Part shown: positions 60,539 to 60,708 of the stretch, piece after piece
How positions within the stretch are numbered: position 1 is the first letter of the stretch
Layout: each line of letters starts with the position of its first letter
Origin: an uncultured bacterium
GTDB lineage: Bacteria; Cyanobacteriota; Vampirovibrionia; Gastranaerophilales; Gastranaerophilaceae
Direction: 5' to 3'
Assembly (NCBI GenBank): GCA_902777385.1
Contig: CACYTP010000017.1
Coordinates: 1-60,708, forward strand
Length of the DNA stretch: 60,708 nt
Position numbers and translations under genes: made by a program
Notes under the pieces: generated by a model
Told to the model about the DNA's origin: nothing
Databases searched by the model: none
Seen by the model: the letters and a program-made list of their open reading frames with translations, nothing else

Positions 60539-60708
60539 CAACGCGAGGGTGCTGAGTGCGGAGGACTTTTGACGAAAGTACAAATAATCATCTGGAGTGT
60601 GTCTTTACATTTATTGTGGATTTGCCTAATTTTAGGGCAATAGAGGCAAGTTTATAGTGTAGAGATTTACCGGACTATTCTTGCACTTTTGTCATAATTT
60701 TTGCACTA

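Noticed and set aside
60420-60541. GTGGGTTCAA occurs in the tRNA T-arm and again at 60532, suggesting an attachment site
   Set aside because: The match is only about ten bases, lies within a separate hairpin and is not associated with an integrase or any inserted genes.

Overview
The window looks like a chromosome segment from an uncultured, AT-rich, gut-type relative of Cyanobacteria: Vampirovibrionia, formerly Melainabacteria, order Gastranaerophilales. This is inference from three things. The F1 ATPase beta and epsilon genes stand alone as a pair, as in cyanobacteria. SepF and FtsZ lie close together. There are many small secreted proteins opening with the prepilin sequence FTLAEVLITLGIIGVVAA. 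No phage genes, transposases, CRISPR arrays or rRNA were seen. The only RNA gene found is a tRNA-Ser(GCU) near the right edge.

Layout. 1-4.7 kb: a pilin-like gene, a likely RNA polymerase omega subunit, purine nucleoside phosphorylase, a nitrilase-family amidase and a cysteine-cluster/secreted fusion. 5-10 kb: a GAF-GGDEF-HD-GYP c-di-GMP protein and atpD-atpC. 10-15 kb: a pilin divergent from an XRE regulator, a split chromate transporter, and pyruvate phosphate dikinase. 15-21 kb: two glycosyltransferases and ClpB. 21-26 kb: yggS, sepF, a pilin, nadK and ftsZ. 26-32 kb: class II aldolase and two large unrecognised proteins. 32-42 kb: hisS, pgeF, a pilin, a stand-alone AICAR transformylase domain, dCMP deaminase, pgk, ispH and rpsA. 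43-51 kb: a pilin, a uridine-kinase-like gene, and a pilus/secretion operon (lipoprotein, secretin, ATPase, inner-membrane platform). 52-60 kb: rplI, a methyltransferase-like gene with a CooC-type ATPase and folD, then nrnA, yihY, a PHP phosphatase, a beta-solenoid protein and the tRNA.

The strongest unexplained signal is the set of five dispersed pilin-like genes. They share an N-terminal module and a C-terminal signature but differ in between. One (9989-10651) has an ordinary promoter, Shine-Dalgarno sequence and start. In three others (22.9, 35.0 and 43.2 kb) the promoter and Shine-Dalgarno are separated from the pilin by about 240-280 bp of repeat-derived, hairpin-rich leader. The fifth (157-855) begins inside the same repeat. 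The repeat itself supplies the pilin ATG, which has no ribosome site of its own. At 42959 a run of ten G follows the leader start codon, and the frame stays open into the pilin; at 22645 the equivalent frame is off by one base. This looks like a mobile, possibly phase-variable pilin expression system whose products could feed the 45-51 kb secretion machine.

A second genome-level pattern is a set of six genes without a Shine-Dalgarno sequence whose -10 box ends exactly six bases before the ATG. This suggests leaderless transcripts.
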